Shown here: one piece after another, positions 53,881-62,079 of the stretch
Position numbering within the stretch: position 1 is the stretch's first letter
Layout: every line of letters begins with the position of its first letter
Assembly (NCBI GenBank): GCA_963772935.1
Contig: CAVYZK010000008.1
Coordinates: forward strand, 310,001 to 374,000
DNA from: JANNNF01 sp963772935
GTDB lineage: Bacteria > Pseudomonadota > Alphaproteobacteria > Rhodobacterales > Rhodobacteraceae
Length of the DNA: 64,000 bases
Direction: 5' to 3'
Notes under the pieces: model-generated
Database searches by the model: none
Told to the model about the DNA's origin: nothing
The model's input: the letters and a program-made list of their open reading frames with translations, nothing else
Program-made: the position numbers and the translations under genes

Positions 53881-56770
53881 TTAACCTAGTGCCGCATTGC
53901 AGCGCGCGCAGGTGTGCGGGTGGTGATGGGTGTTCACGTCAGGCAGGATTTGCCAGCACCGCTGGCATTTCTCGCCGGTGGCATGGGCGAAGATCACGCT
54001 AAGCCCGGGCACGTCGGGCAGGTGGAACCCATCCGCCGCATCAGCGGTCAACGTCAGGCCGGAGGTGATACAAAGGTCTGCGAAGTCAACGGATTGCAGG
54101 GTATTCAGCAGGTCCGTATCCGTCACATGCACCACCGGCGCGGCCTCCAGACTGGCCCCGATCACCTTGGCGGTGCGCTGCACTTCCAACGCGCCGGTGA
54201 CGACGCGGCGGGCGGCGCGGATAGACTCCCACTTGGTGGCGAGGGCTGGATTCAGCCAAGCGGCGGGGGTATCGGGCATATCGGTCAGGTGGATCGAACT
54301 TCCCTCGCCCGGGTGGCGGCAGAGCCAGACTTCCTCCATCGTGAACACGAGGATCGGGGCGAGCCAGGTGGTCAGGCGGTGGAACAGGATGTCCAGCACG
54401 GTGCGGGCGGCGCGGCGGCGGAGCGACGTGGTGGCGTCGCAGTAGAGCGCGTCCTTGCGGATGTCGAAGTAGACCGATGACAGGTCTGTGGTCGCGAAGG
54501 CGAACAGTTTCTGGAACACGCCCTGAAAGTCGTAGGCGGCGTAGCCGGTGCGGACCTCGGCATCCAGTTCGGCCACGCGGTGCAGCACCCATTGCTCCAA
54601 CTCGGGCATGTCTTTGGCATCGACCTTCTCGGCATCTGTAAAGCCTGCAAGGTTGCCGAGCAGAAAGCGCAGCGTGTTGCGCAGGCGGCGATAGCTGTCG
54701 GCGGCCCCTTTCAGGATTTCCTTGCCGATGCGCAGGTCTGCTGTGTAGTCGGACTGCGCGACCCAGAGGCGCAGAATGTCGGCGCCGTATTCGTCGATCA
54801 CCGTTTGGGGCGCTGTGGTGTTGCCAAGCGATTTGGACATCTTCATGCCCTTTTCATCCAGCGTGAAGCCGTGGGTCAGCACGCCGCGATAGGGCGCGCG
54901 GCCCTTGGTGCCGCAGGATTGCAGCATCGAAGAATGGAACCAGCCGCGGTGCTGGTCGGTGCCCTCTAGGTACAGGTCGGCGAGGCCGTCACTGGTGCCA
55001 TCGGGGCGGTCGCGCAGAACGAAGGCGTGGGTAGAGCCAGAGTCGAACCACACGTCGAGCACGTCATCGACCTTGTTATAATCATCCGGATTGACGATGC
55101 CTTGCAGCATCTTTTCCTTGAATCCTTGCACAAACCAAACATCGGCACTTTCAGCCTCGAACGCCGCCACAATCCGCGCGTTGACCTCGGCGTTGCGCAG
55201 CAGGAAATCCGCGTCGGTGGGTTTTGCACCCTTTTTGGTAAAGCAGGTCAGCGGCACGCCCCAGGCGCGCTGGCGTGACAGCACCCAATCGGGGCGCGCC
55301 TCGATCATGGAATGCAGGCGGTTGCGGCCGGTTTGGGGGGTCCATTCGACCAGTTGGTTGATCGAGGTCAGGGCACGCGACCGGATCGTGTCGCCATAGG
55401 TGGACAACCCGTCATCCAGCGGTTTGTCGATGGCGACGAACCATTGCGGCGTGTTGCGGTAGATCACCGGGGCTTTGGACCGCCACGAATGGGGGTAGCT
55501 GTGCTTCAGCTTGCCCTTGGCGAACAGCGCCCCTTGCGCGGCGAGGGCCTTGATATTGCTGACGTTGGCAGGGCCTTCCTTGCCATCTGCGGTGATGATG
55601 GCCTGACCTGCGAACAGGGGCAGATTGGCGCGGTAGGTGCCGTCTGCCTCGACGTTATAGGTCATTTGCAGGTTGTGCTTGAGGCCCATCTGATAGTCGT
55701 CATCGCCGTGGCTGGGGGCGGTGTGGACAAAGCCTGTGCCCGCATCGTCGGTGACGTGATCACCGGGGAGCATGGGGACGGGGTCGTCCCATTCGCCATT
55801 GCCGTCTGGGATGCCTGCGTAGGGGTGGGCGAGGACAAGCGCATGCAATTCTTCGGCAGAGATGTCGCGCAAGCGGTGGATTTGGTCTTCCGCCAGTTTT
55901 GCCTGCGCGAATACTTGGCCAGAAAGCGCGTCGGCAACGATGACATGCTCGTGCTGATCAGGGATTGTGAGTTGGTAAAGCCCGTAGGCTATCGTCGGGC
56001 CATAAGACACCGCCCGGTTCTGTGGAATGGTCCACGGGGTAGTCGTCCAGATCACGACATTTGCATAGGTGGTATCGTCCGTTCCGCCGCCAACCACCGG
56101 AAACCGCACCCAGACCTGATGGCTGGTGTGGTCGTGATACTCCACCTCGGCCTCGGCCAGCGCGGTTTTCTCTACCGGCGACCACATCACGGGCTTCGAC
56201 CCCTGATACAGACTGCCGTTCATCACGAATTTCATGAATTCGTCGGCAATCACCGCCTCGGCGTGGTAGTTCATCGTGAGGTACGGGTCGGCCCAGTTTC
56301 CGGTGACGCCCAGACGCTTGAATTCCTCGCGTTGAACGTCGATCCAGCCAAGAGCGAAGGCGCGGCATTCGCGGCGGAAATCCACCACATCCACATCATC
56401 CTTGTTCAGGCCTTTGGCGCGGTATTGTTCCTCGATCTTCCATTCAATCGGCAACCCGTGGCAATCCCAGCCGGGCACATAGCGGGCATCCTTGCCCATC
56501 ATCTGCTGGCTGCGGACCACCATGTCCTTCAGCACCTTGTTCAGCGCGTGGCCGATGTGCAGATGGCCGTTGGCGTAGGGGGGGCCGTCGTGCAGGGTGA
56601 AACGGCGTGCGGCCCGCTTTCTCGCGCAGACGGTCATAGACGCCGATCTTTTCCCAACGGGCCAGCCAGTCGGGTTCACGCTGCGGCAGGCCTGCGCGCA
56701 TCGGAAAGTCGGTTTCGGGCAAGAACACAGTGTCGCGGTAGTCCGGTGTTGCGGGGGTATCGGCGCACAT
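53881..56770 (-). CDS. ileS: Isoleucyl-tRNA synthetase (frameshifted as written)
   Basis: Reconstructed length is 962 residues. The first ~55 codons (MCADTPATPDYRDTVFLPET to REKAGRTPF) start at 56770 behind AAGGA. The rest, from TLHDGPPYANGHLHIGHALN onward, is in another frame. At 56600-56602 the coding strand has ACGCCGTTTCACCCTG with one T too many in TTT. The HIGH motif is HLHIGHAL, KMSKS is GMKMSKSLGNT, and the C-terminal zinc site is CQRCWQ...CARC. The enzyme charges tRNA-Ile and has an editing domain. It is essential, so a sequencing indel is the likely cause. Confidence 0.94.
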
Positions 56771-57011
56771 GGGGCGATCCTTGAAAGAAGGGCAAAGGTG
56801 GCGCGGCCCTGTGGCCTGCGCGACAGCATGGCTTGCATCCCGGCGTCTGCTGAGGATCAGCGCGCCGGGCCGATAATTCGCGTCATGATGCCAATTCGTG
56901 CCATGGCCTGCGTTATAGGGGGAAGGCGGCGCGTCGTCCAGCACCTGTGGGGCTTGCGGGCAACGGGGTTGCCCTGCCACAATGGGGGCACTGCCGCAGA
57001 GGAGCCTCGTG

Positions 57012-57386
57012 ATGAAAGAACCATCCGTCAACGTGCTGGGCGAGGCCTTGGAGGCGTGTTCCACCGCCCCCCTGACCGGGTTTTTCCGCAATGGCTGCTG
57101 TGATACCGGGCCGACCGATGGCGGGGTGCATACGGTTTGCGCGCTGATGACGGCCGAGTTTCTGGCGCTGTCAAAGTATCTGGGCAATGACCTGTCCACG
57201 CCGCGCCCGGATTATGGGTTCGCGGGGCTGAAACCGGGGGATCGCTGGTGCCTGTGTGCGGCGCGGTTCCTGCAGGCCCATGAGGAAGGGGCGGCCCCGT
57301 TGGTGCGGCTGGAGGCCACGCATATCCGCACGCTGAAGGTGGTGCCGATGGATGTGCTGCGGCTTTATGCGGTAGAGGGCGCGTAG
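57012..57386 (+). CDS. DUF2237 family protein
   Basis: A 124-residue protein of the DUF2237 family. Signature parts are NVLGEALEACSTAPLTGFFR, NGCCDTGPTDGGVHTVCALM, GNDLSTPRPDYGFAGLKPGD and RWCLCAARFLQAHEEGAAP, with conserved cysteines that may bind a metal or form disulfides. The function is unknown. GGAG lies about 11 nt upstream of the ATG. It is followed by a strong bidirectional terminator shared with the convergent secreted-protein gene. Confidence 0.9.
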   Translation: MKEPSVNVLGEALEACSTAPLTGFFRNGCCDTGPTDGGVHTVCALMTAEFLALSKYLGNDLSTPRPDYGFAGLKPGDRWCLCAARFLQAHEEGAAPLVRLEATHIRTLKVVPMDVLRLYAVEGA

Positions 57387-57393
57387 GGGGAAC

Positions 57394-57427
57394 AAAAGGC
57401 CCCGTCGCTGCCACGACGGGGCCTTTT
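57394..57427. terminator. Strong bidirectional terminator
   Basis: AAAAGGCCCCGTCG (57394-57407) and CGACGGGGCCTTTT (57414-57427) form a perfect 14-bp stem with a 6-nt loop CTGCCA. Runs of four T on either strand make it an intrinsic terminator for both the DUF2237 gene (plus) and the acidic secreted-protein gene ending at 57448 (minus). Confidence 0.88.
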
Positions 57428-57447
57428 CCTGCAGGTGTGACAGCGCA

Positions 57448-58137
57448 TCAGGGCGCGCAGGTCGCAGCGATGCAGGTCTTGGCTGTGGCGTCACCGCCCC
57501 GGTCTGACCGGGCAACGGGGGCCGGGTTTGCGGGACCGCCGGTGTAGACAGGTTCGGTCACGACCGGGCCATCCGTGTAAACGGGCGTATCAAGCGTAAC
57601 CTCGGGAACGCCGCCGGACATGTAATAGACCTGCGGATCGGTCACGAAGATGCCGTCGTCAATCGCAACCGGGGTGTCTTCCTCTGGGGTGCAATCGGCG
57701 CAATCGGGGTCGGTGGTGTCGTCGATGGTGATTTCAACATCGGTGGTGATGCCGACATCGGTATCGGTATCGGATGAGGTGCCTTCATCGGTGCCGTTGT
57801 CCGTTGAGGGGTCATCGGTAGCGTCGTCGGAGGTGGTATTGTCGGAGGTGGTGTTGTCGGAGCCACCCTCGTCACCGGCACCTTCGTCACCGGCACCCTC
57901 ATCGGACCCGCCCGAGTCGCCTGCATCGGTGCCGCCTTCGCTGCCGTCCGATGCGCCGGCATCCCCCTCGCCCGAACCGTCCGATCCATCCGATCCGGCC
58001 TCGCCGCCACCGTCAGACGATTGCTCGCCGCCGCTGTCGCCCGCGCCACCGGCGCTGTCTTGCGCATGGGCCGATCCTGACAGGGCCGCCGCAAATACCG
58101 TCGCACGCAACAGGGCAATCATCATCTCTTTGGTCAT
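57448..58137 (-). CDS. Exported Asp/Ser/Gly-rich low-complexity protein
   Basis: A 229-residue protein with a signal peptide (MMIALLRATVFAAALSGSAHA, cleavage near residue 25). Residues about 27-140 consist almost only of Gly, Ser, Asp, Glu, Ala and Thr (DGSEGGTDAGDSGGSDEGAG). The rest holds a Cys pair (DCADC), DDGIFVTDPQVYYMSGGVPE and a C-terminal KTCIAATCAP. The acidic region would bind divalent cations; no enzymatic domain is visible. A good ribosome site (GGAGG) precedes the ATG. It is the last gene of the minus-strand accessory cluster. Confidence 0.72.
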   Translation of the reverse strand: MTKEMMIALLRATVFAAALSGSAHAQDSAGGAGDSGGEQSSDGGGEAGSDGSDGSGEGDAGASDGSEGGTDAGDSGGSDEGAGDEGAGDEGGSDNTTSDNTTSDDATDDPSTDNGTDEGTSSDTDTDVGITTDVEITIDDTTDPDCADCTPEEDTPVAIDDGIFVTDPQVYYMSGGVPEVTLDTPVYTDGPVVTEPVYTGGPANPAPVARSDRGGDATAKTCIAATCAP

Positions 58138-58244
58138 TGTGACCTCCTGCTCTCATTCTCACAGAATAATATGCCGGGATTCTGTGGCAAAACTTGGGCT
58201 TTGGGCGGGATTGTTTCTAATTTCGCCTATAATCGCGGGCGGCG

Positions 58245-58805
58245 TCACCCTGTCGTCTTGGACAAGACCTTGTCCTGCCCAACCGGACCACCCCCGGCAT
58301 CGGGGGCGTTGTCCGTGGCCCCGCGCCCTGCCCCCATCATGTCCTCGATGAACAGCGACAGCAGTTGCGAGCGCCCTGTGACCTGTGCCTTGCGGTAAAT
58401 CGCGTTGGTCTGCGCCTTGACCGTGCCTTCACTGGTGGCGCGCAGGACGGCGATTTCGGCAGTGGCCAGCCCTTTGAGGGCAAACAGCGCCACGTCCTGT
58501 TCAGCGGGGGTCAGGCCCCAGTCGGCAAAGCGTTCGGCCAGAAGGTCCATGAACGCGCCTTGGGCGCGGCGCAGGCGTTCATGCGCCAGATTGCGTTCCC
58601 GCAAAGCGCGGTGCAGGGCGACCGCGCCCAGAACGGCCCCGAGGATCAGACCGAGAGCCGCCCCAAGTTCCATCATCTCGCGCAGTTGCCAACTGATCGG
58701 GGCGGCGCGCAGGCCCAGCACCGAGGCCACAATGTCCTGGATGAAGACGATGGCGCAGAGCACCTGCACCACCAACAACACGGCAATAAAGCCCCGGCGA
58801 TTCAT
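58245..58805 (-). CDS. Membrane-anchored LuxR-type HTH regulator
   Basis: A 186-residue protein with two N-terminal transmembrane helices (FIAVLLVVQVLCAIVFIQDI and LGAALGLILGAVLGAVAL), a short helical linker (RNLAHERLRRAQGAFMDLLA) and a C-terminal LuxR-type helix-turn-helix (LTPAEQDVALFALKGLATAE, followed by TVKAQTNAIYRKAQVTGRSQ). There is no receiver domain. A DNA-binding protein held in the membrane suggests direct response to an envelope signal. It lies inside the cluster of exported acidic proteins, 27 bp after one PepSY gene, and is the best candidate for their regulator. Confidence 0.85.
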   Translation of the reverse strand: MNRRGFIAVLLVVQVLCAIVFIQDIVASVLGLRAAPISWQLREMMELGAALGLILGAVLGAVALHRALRERNLAHERLRRAQGAFMDLLAERFADWGLTPAEQDVALFALKGLATAEIAVLRATSEGTVKAQTNAIYRKAQVTGRSQLLSLFIEDMMGAGRGATDNAPDAGGGPVGQDKVLSKTTG

Positions 58806-58832
58806 GCCTCACCCGCCGGGCAGAGCATGGGA

Positions 58833-59270
58833 TCAGTCATCGCCGCCACCGCTGCCACTGTTGTCGTCGCCGCCCCCATCGCTGCCGTGCCCGCTGTTGT
58901 CACTGTCGTCGCCAGAATCGTCGCCGGAATCGTCTGAACCGCCTGAATCGTCGGAACCGTCGTCACTCTGGTCGTCGTCCTTGTCATCGCCGATCAGCAC
59001 GCGGGCAATGGCGTTGCCGTCGGTATCCAGCCAGATATCACGCAAGATCTCACCCGAGCCGGGGTTCAGCACGATTTCACGCCGGTATTCGCCACGTTCG
59101 GCCACCACACGCGCCCGGCCCAGAAGGGTGCGAGTGGTTTCAATGCCGTTGAACCCCTGTTTGCGCAGTTGGCGGATCACCTTGTCCACCGGGCTGTCGG
59201 CCAAGGCCGGACCCGCGACCCAAGCCGCTGTCAGGGTCGCTGCCGCAAACAAGACCTGTCGTCGGTTCAT
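58833..59270 (-). CDS. PepSY-like protein with acidic Asp/Ser/Gly tail
   Basis: A 145-residue exported protein. A twin-Arg-like or Sec signal (MNRRQVLFAAATLTAAWVAG) is followed by a PepSY-like domain (about 27-92: VDKVIRQLRKQGFNGIETTR, VLNPGSGEILRDIWLDTDG). The last ~50 residues are nearly only Asp, Ser and Gly (DDSGGSDDSGDDSGDDSDNS). GGAG sits upstream of the ATG at 59270; an in-frame reading to 59324 has no support. The tail composition is shared with its neighbours and suggests cation binding outside the cytoplasm; function unknown. Confidence 0.78.
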   Translation of the reverse strand: MNRRQVLFAAATLTAAWVAGPALADSPVDKVIRQLRKQGFNGIETTRTLLGRARVVAERGEYRREIVLNPGSGEILRDIWLDTDGNAIARVLIGDDKDDDQSDDGSDDSGGSDDSGDDSGDDSDNSGHGSDGGGDDNSGSGGGDD

Positions 59271-59426
59271 TTTCGTTCTCCTGTGGCCCGCAGCCATCGG
59301 TCCGGCCAAGTCTGTGCCTTGCAACTATCTGCCATGCCCTGTGCGACAGCAAGCCCGGCCCTTGGCTGCGGCAGACCCGGGCCGGTGTGGATACGCCGGG
59401 CCACATGGCCCGGCGCAAGGGCAGGG

Positions 59427-59948
59427 TCAGTCGTCGTCGCTGCTGTGGCCACTGTCGTCGTCATGGTCATCACCGCCACCATGATCTTCCCCGTGATCAT
59501 CGCCGTGATCGTCGTTGTTGTCACCGCCGTGATCGTCGTTGTTGTCGTCGTCGTCGTTGTTGTCGTCGTCGCCGTGGTCGTCTGTGCCATTGTCCTCTGG
59601 GCCGTTGTCGTCTGTGCTGTCGCCATCTGTGCTGTCGTCATCTGACGCATCGTCGCCGTCGAGGAAATCCTTGTCGCGGGTGCGGGTTTCAACGCCGGGG
59701 GTGATGTCATCGCCGGCATCGGCCAGTTCGGTTTCACGTTTCAGCACGGCCCCTGTGGCCGCGTCAAACACGGTTTCGACCTTTTCTGTGCCCCGGAAGG
59801 CTTCAACCTTGATCTGGGTCGGGCCTGTCTGCACTTCGACCCGGGTAAAGCCTGCGGCGGTCATCTGGTCCACCACCTCTTGCGAGGTCAGGGCCAATGC
59901 GGCGCTGCCGGACAACAGCAGGGCGGCGAGGGAGAGATAAAGTTTCAT
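59427..59948 (-). CDS. PepSY-domain protein with Asp/Asn/His-rich tail
   Basis: A 173-residue exported protein. Signal peptide MKLYLSLAALLLSGSAALAL; PepSY domain at about 21-80 (TSQEVVDQMTAAGFTRVEVQ, VETVFDAATGAVLKRETELA). The C-terminal ~80 residues are an extreme low-complexity run of Asp, Asn, His and Gly (DDHGDDDNNDDDDNNDDHGG) encoded by a trinucleotide-repeat tract. His plus Asp could bind transition metals as well as calcium. PepSY domains are often periplasmic inhibitors or sensors linked to two-component systems. No such system is nearby. Confidence 0.8.
   Translation of the reverse strand: MKLYLSLAALLLSGSAALALTSQEVVDQMTAAGFTRVEVQTGPTQIKVEAFRGTEKVETVFDAATGAVLKRETELADAGDDITPGVETRTRDKDFLDGDDASDDDSTDGDSTDDNGPEDNGTDDHGDDDNNDDDDNNDDHGGDNNDDHGDDHGEDHGGGDDHDDDSGHSSDDD
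59500..59590. repeat. Trinucleotide-repeat tract (GTC/GTT on plus strand)
   Basis: Within the PepSY gene tail the plus strand is built mainly of GTC and GTT triplets (for example CGTCGTTGTTGTCGTCGTCG), read on the minus strand as Asp (GAC) and Asn (AAC) codons. Such tracts are prone to in-frame slippage, so tail length may vary between strains. This also makes the region hard to sequence. Confidence 0.7.
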
Positions 59949-60015
59949 CGGAAAGCCTTTCGATTGTGAAGGAAGGGGACCGTGGCCCGCGCCCGGCGCG
60001 CGCCACGGGGTGGCA

Positions 60016-60228
60016 TCAGCCGTGGTTCGGGGCATCATCGGTGCCACGACCGCGACCGCGGCGTTCGTGCCCTGCGGGATCATCGGCCCCGCGGCCGCGG
60101 CGGGCCTCTTGGATCAGGGGGCTTTTGGCCTGAACGCTCGGGTGGTCCTGTGCCGTGGGTCCGGTCGAGGCAAAAGCCGCCGGGGCGGCAAGGCCGATAA
60201 TTACTGCGGAAATCAGAAAACGTGTCAT
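60016..60228 (-). CDS. Small exported Arg/Gly-rich protein
   Basis: A 70-residue protein with a signal peptide (MTRFLISAVIIGLAAPAAFA) and a short mature part ending in a repetitive charged segment (RRGRGADDPAGHERRGRGRG, then TDDAPNHG). AAGGA lies 10 nt upstream of the ATG at 60228. It is the first gene of the minus-strand cluster of exported low-complexity proteins, 67 bp before the PepSY gene. No family recognised. Confidence 0.65.
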   Translation of the reverse strand: MTRFLISAVIIGLAAPAAFASTGPTAQDHPSVQAKSPLIQEARRGRGADDPAGHERRGRGRGTDDAPNHG

Positions 60229-60382
60229 TGCGTCTGTCCTTCGTTTGGGCGGCAGGCCTTGGCTGGCCCGCTGCGGTTGCATCGCCAGATCGTGGCGACA
60301 CCCCAACCAGACACGCCGGCTGTGCGGGTGGATATTGACCGCAAGGCATAGCGCCCGGTCCATTGGCCAAAGGGAAGACGGC

Positions 60383-60401
60383 CATAAACTTAAGGTTTAT
60401 G
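60383..60401. promoter_or_regulatory. 19-bp dyad CATAAAC-TTAAG-GTTTATG upstream of the exported-protein cluster
   Basis: CATAAAC (60383-60389) and GTTTATG (60395-60401) are perfect 7-bp inverted arms around TTAAG. This AT-rich dyad stands out in GC-rich surroundings, about 155 bp upstream of the first cluster gene (start 60228) and beyond the trpB terminator. The embedded CTTAAGGTT resembles half-sites of PmrA/QseB-type response regulators, which often control PepSY genes; that link is inference. Confidence 0.42.
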
Positions 60402-60438
60402 CGCGGGTTGAGGGGGGATTTTGGGCGGGTGGAAACGC

Positions 60439-60470
60439 AAAAGGCCCCGTCCTTGCGGAACGGGGCCTTA
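60439..60470 (-). terminator. trpB terminator
   Basis: AAAAGGCCCCGT and ACGGGGCCTTA form a 10-11-bp stem around a short TTGC-centred loop. On the minus strand the stem is followed by TTTTGCGTTTCC. It starts 20 bp after the trpB stop at 60490, as expected for its intrinsic terminator, and separates trpB from the exported-protein cluster that follows on the same strand. Confidence 0.82.
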
Positions 60471-60489
60471 GGGTAGATGGGGATGGGCG

Positions 60490-61722
60490 TCAGATTTTCA
60501 TGTCAAAGCCGAGATGCTTGGCCACGGTGAAGATGTCCTTGTCACCGCGCCCACACATGTTCATCACGATGATATGGTCGGCGGGCAGGTTTGGCGCAAT
60601 CTTCATCACATGGGCCAGCGCATGGCTGGGTTCCAGTGCGGGGATGATTCCCTCCAACGCGCAGGACAACTGAAATGCCTCCAACGCCTCGGCATCGGTG
60701 ATGCTGACGTATTGGGCGCGTTTGGTGTCATGCAGCCAGGCGTGTTCGGGGCCGATGCCGGGGTAGTCGAGACCCGCCGAAATCGAGAAGCCTTCGAGGA
60801 TCTGGCCATCAAGGTCTTGCAGCAGATAGGTGCGGTTGCCGTGCAGCACGCCGGGGCGACCGCCGGTCAGCGATGCGCAATGCTGCATCCGGTCATCCAC
60901 GCCTTTGCCGCCCGCCTCGACCCCGATGATGTTCACCGACGGGTCGTCAAGGAAGGGGTAGAACAGCCCCATGGCGTTGGACCCGCCGCCGATGGCCGCG
61001 ATGATGGTGTCAGGCAGGCGCCCCTCGCCTTCCTGTTCGGCCAGTTGCCAGCGCACTTCCTTGCCGATGATGCTTTGGAAATCACGCACCATCGCGGGGT
61101 ACGGATGCGGACCAGCCACGGTGCCGATGCAATAGAACGTGTCGCGCACGTTCGTCACCCAATCGCGCAGCGCGTCATTCATCGCGTCTTTCAGGGTGCC
61201 ACGGCCAGAGGTTACAGGAATAACCTCGGCCCCCAGCAGGCGCATGCGGAACACGTTCGGGGCCTGCCGTTCCACATCATGCGCGCCCATGTAGACCACG
61301 CATTGCAGCCCGAACTTGGCGCAGACGGTGGCGGTGGCCACGCCGTGCTGCCCTGCCCCGGTTTCGGCGATGATCCGGGTCTTGCCCATGCGGCGTGCCA
61401 GAATGATCTGGCCCAGCACGTTGTTGATCTTGTGCGCGCCGGTGTGGTTCAGCTCATCGCGCTTGAGGTAGATTTTCGCGCCGCCAAGGTGCTTGGTCAG
61501 GCGGTCGGCGTAATACAGCGGCGAGGGGCGGCCGACGTAGTGCTTCCACAGATCGTCCATTTCCGCCCAGAAGGTGGGGTCGGTCTTGGCAAATTCATAG
61601 CGCGCCTCAAGATCAAGGATCAGCGGCATCAGGGTTTCACTGACAAACCGCCCGCCGAACTGGCCAAAGCGGCCCTGTTCATCCGGCCCGGTCATAAAGC
61701 TGTTGATCCCGTCCTCGGCCAT
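60490..61722 (-). CDS. trpB: Tryptophan synthase beta chain
   Basis: A 410-residue PLP enzyme making tryptophan from indole and serine. The N-terminus includes GRFGQFGGRFVSETLMPLIL, the PLP lysine is in LNHTGAHKINNVLGQIILAR, ETGAGQHGVATATVCAKFGL and the phosphate-binding GGGSNAMG follow, and the C-terminal MNMCGRGDKDIFTV is intact. The start at 61722 (MAEDGINSF) has GGGGGA 8 nt upstream; the frame is open to 62160 but runs antisense through the toxin-antitoxin genes. Normally it follows trpF directly; here a TA pair intervenes. Confidence 0.97.
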   Translation of the reverse strand: MAEDGINSFMTGPDEQGRFGQFGGRFVSETLMPLILDLEARYEFAKTDPTFWAEMDDLWKHYVGRPSPLYYADRLTKHLGGAKIYLKRDELNHTGAHKINNVLGQIILARRMGKTRIIAETGAGQHGVATATVCAKFGLQCVVYMGAHDVERQAPNVFRMRLLGAEVIPVTSGRGTLKDAMNDALRDWVTNVRDTFYCIGTVAGPHPYPAMVRDFQSIIGKEVRWQLAEQEGEGRLPDTIIAAIGGGSNAMGLFYPFLDDPSVNIIGVEAGGKGVDDRMQHCASLTGGRPGVLHGNRTYLLQDLDGQILEGFSISAGLDYPGIGPEHAWLHDTKRAQYVSITDAEALEAFQLSCALEGIIPALEPSHALAHVMKIAPNLPADHIIVMNMCGRGDKDIFTVAKHLGFDMKI

Positions 61723-61833
61723 TTCATCCCCCTTGGTGTTCCTCCTCGCATGTAGCGCCGCAGGGGGGCGAGGTAAAGCCGGGTTGAAAAATGGGGTGGT
61801 ATTTGCCAGGTCAGCTAACCCGGAGGTGCCGCC

Positions 61834-62079
61834 ATGCAGGTGAACATTCACGACGCGAAAACCAACCTGTCCAAGCTGATCGAGGCGGCAGAGGCGGGCG
61901 AGGAAGTCATCATTGCGCGGAACAACAAACCGGTGGTGCGGCTGGTGGCGGTGCCGGTGGTCGCCGAGAAGCGGCCGTTCCGGTTCGGGATATTGAAACA
62001 TGTGCTGACAGGCCCGATGCCTGATTTCCTTGAACCGATGTCCGAGGAAGAACTGCTGGACTGGGAAGGCCGGGATTGA
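61834..62079 (+). CDS. Phd/YefM-type antitoxin
   Basis: An 81-residue protein with the Phd/YefM DNA-binding N-terminus (MQVNIHDAKTNLSKLIEAAE, EVIIARNNKPVVRLVAV) and an acidic C-terminus (MSEEELLDWEGRD) that would occupy the PIN toxin. GGAGG lies 9 nt upstream of the ATG. It is coupled to the toxin gene by a TTGA overlap. A CCGGGTT/AACCCGG inverted repeat (61779-61785, 61817-61823) brackets its promoter region and could be its operator. Confidence 0.9.
   Translation: MQVNIHDAKTNLSKLIEAAEAGEEVIIARNNKPVVRLVAVPVVAEKRPFRFGILKHVLTGPMPDFLEPMSEEELLDWEGRD

Noticed and set aside
6910..56602. Programmed +1 frameshifting as the cause of the broken genes
   Set aside because: No shared slippery sequence or stop-codon context is present (the sites are CTTG, GTTC, ATTC, TTTC, GTCATG and ACGCG contexts), and unrelated genes are affected; sequencing indels explain it better.
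55312..56784. 490-codon plus-strand ORF opposite ileS
   Set aside because: Antisense to an essential synthetase with intact motifs.
59500..59590. CRISPR-like repetition
   Set aside because: The repeats are contiguous triplets without spacers and encode a protein tail.
59169..59645. Plus-strand ORF encoding a long Val/Ile-rich hydrophobic protein
   Set aside because: It is the mirror image of the GAC/AAC triplet tract in the PepSY gene and spans two real minus-strand genes; no ribosome site or family similarity.
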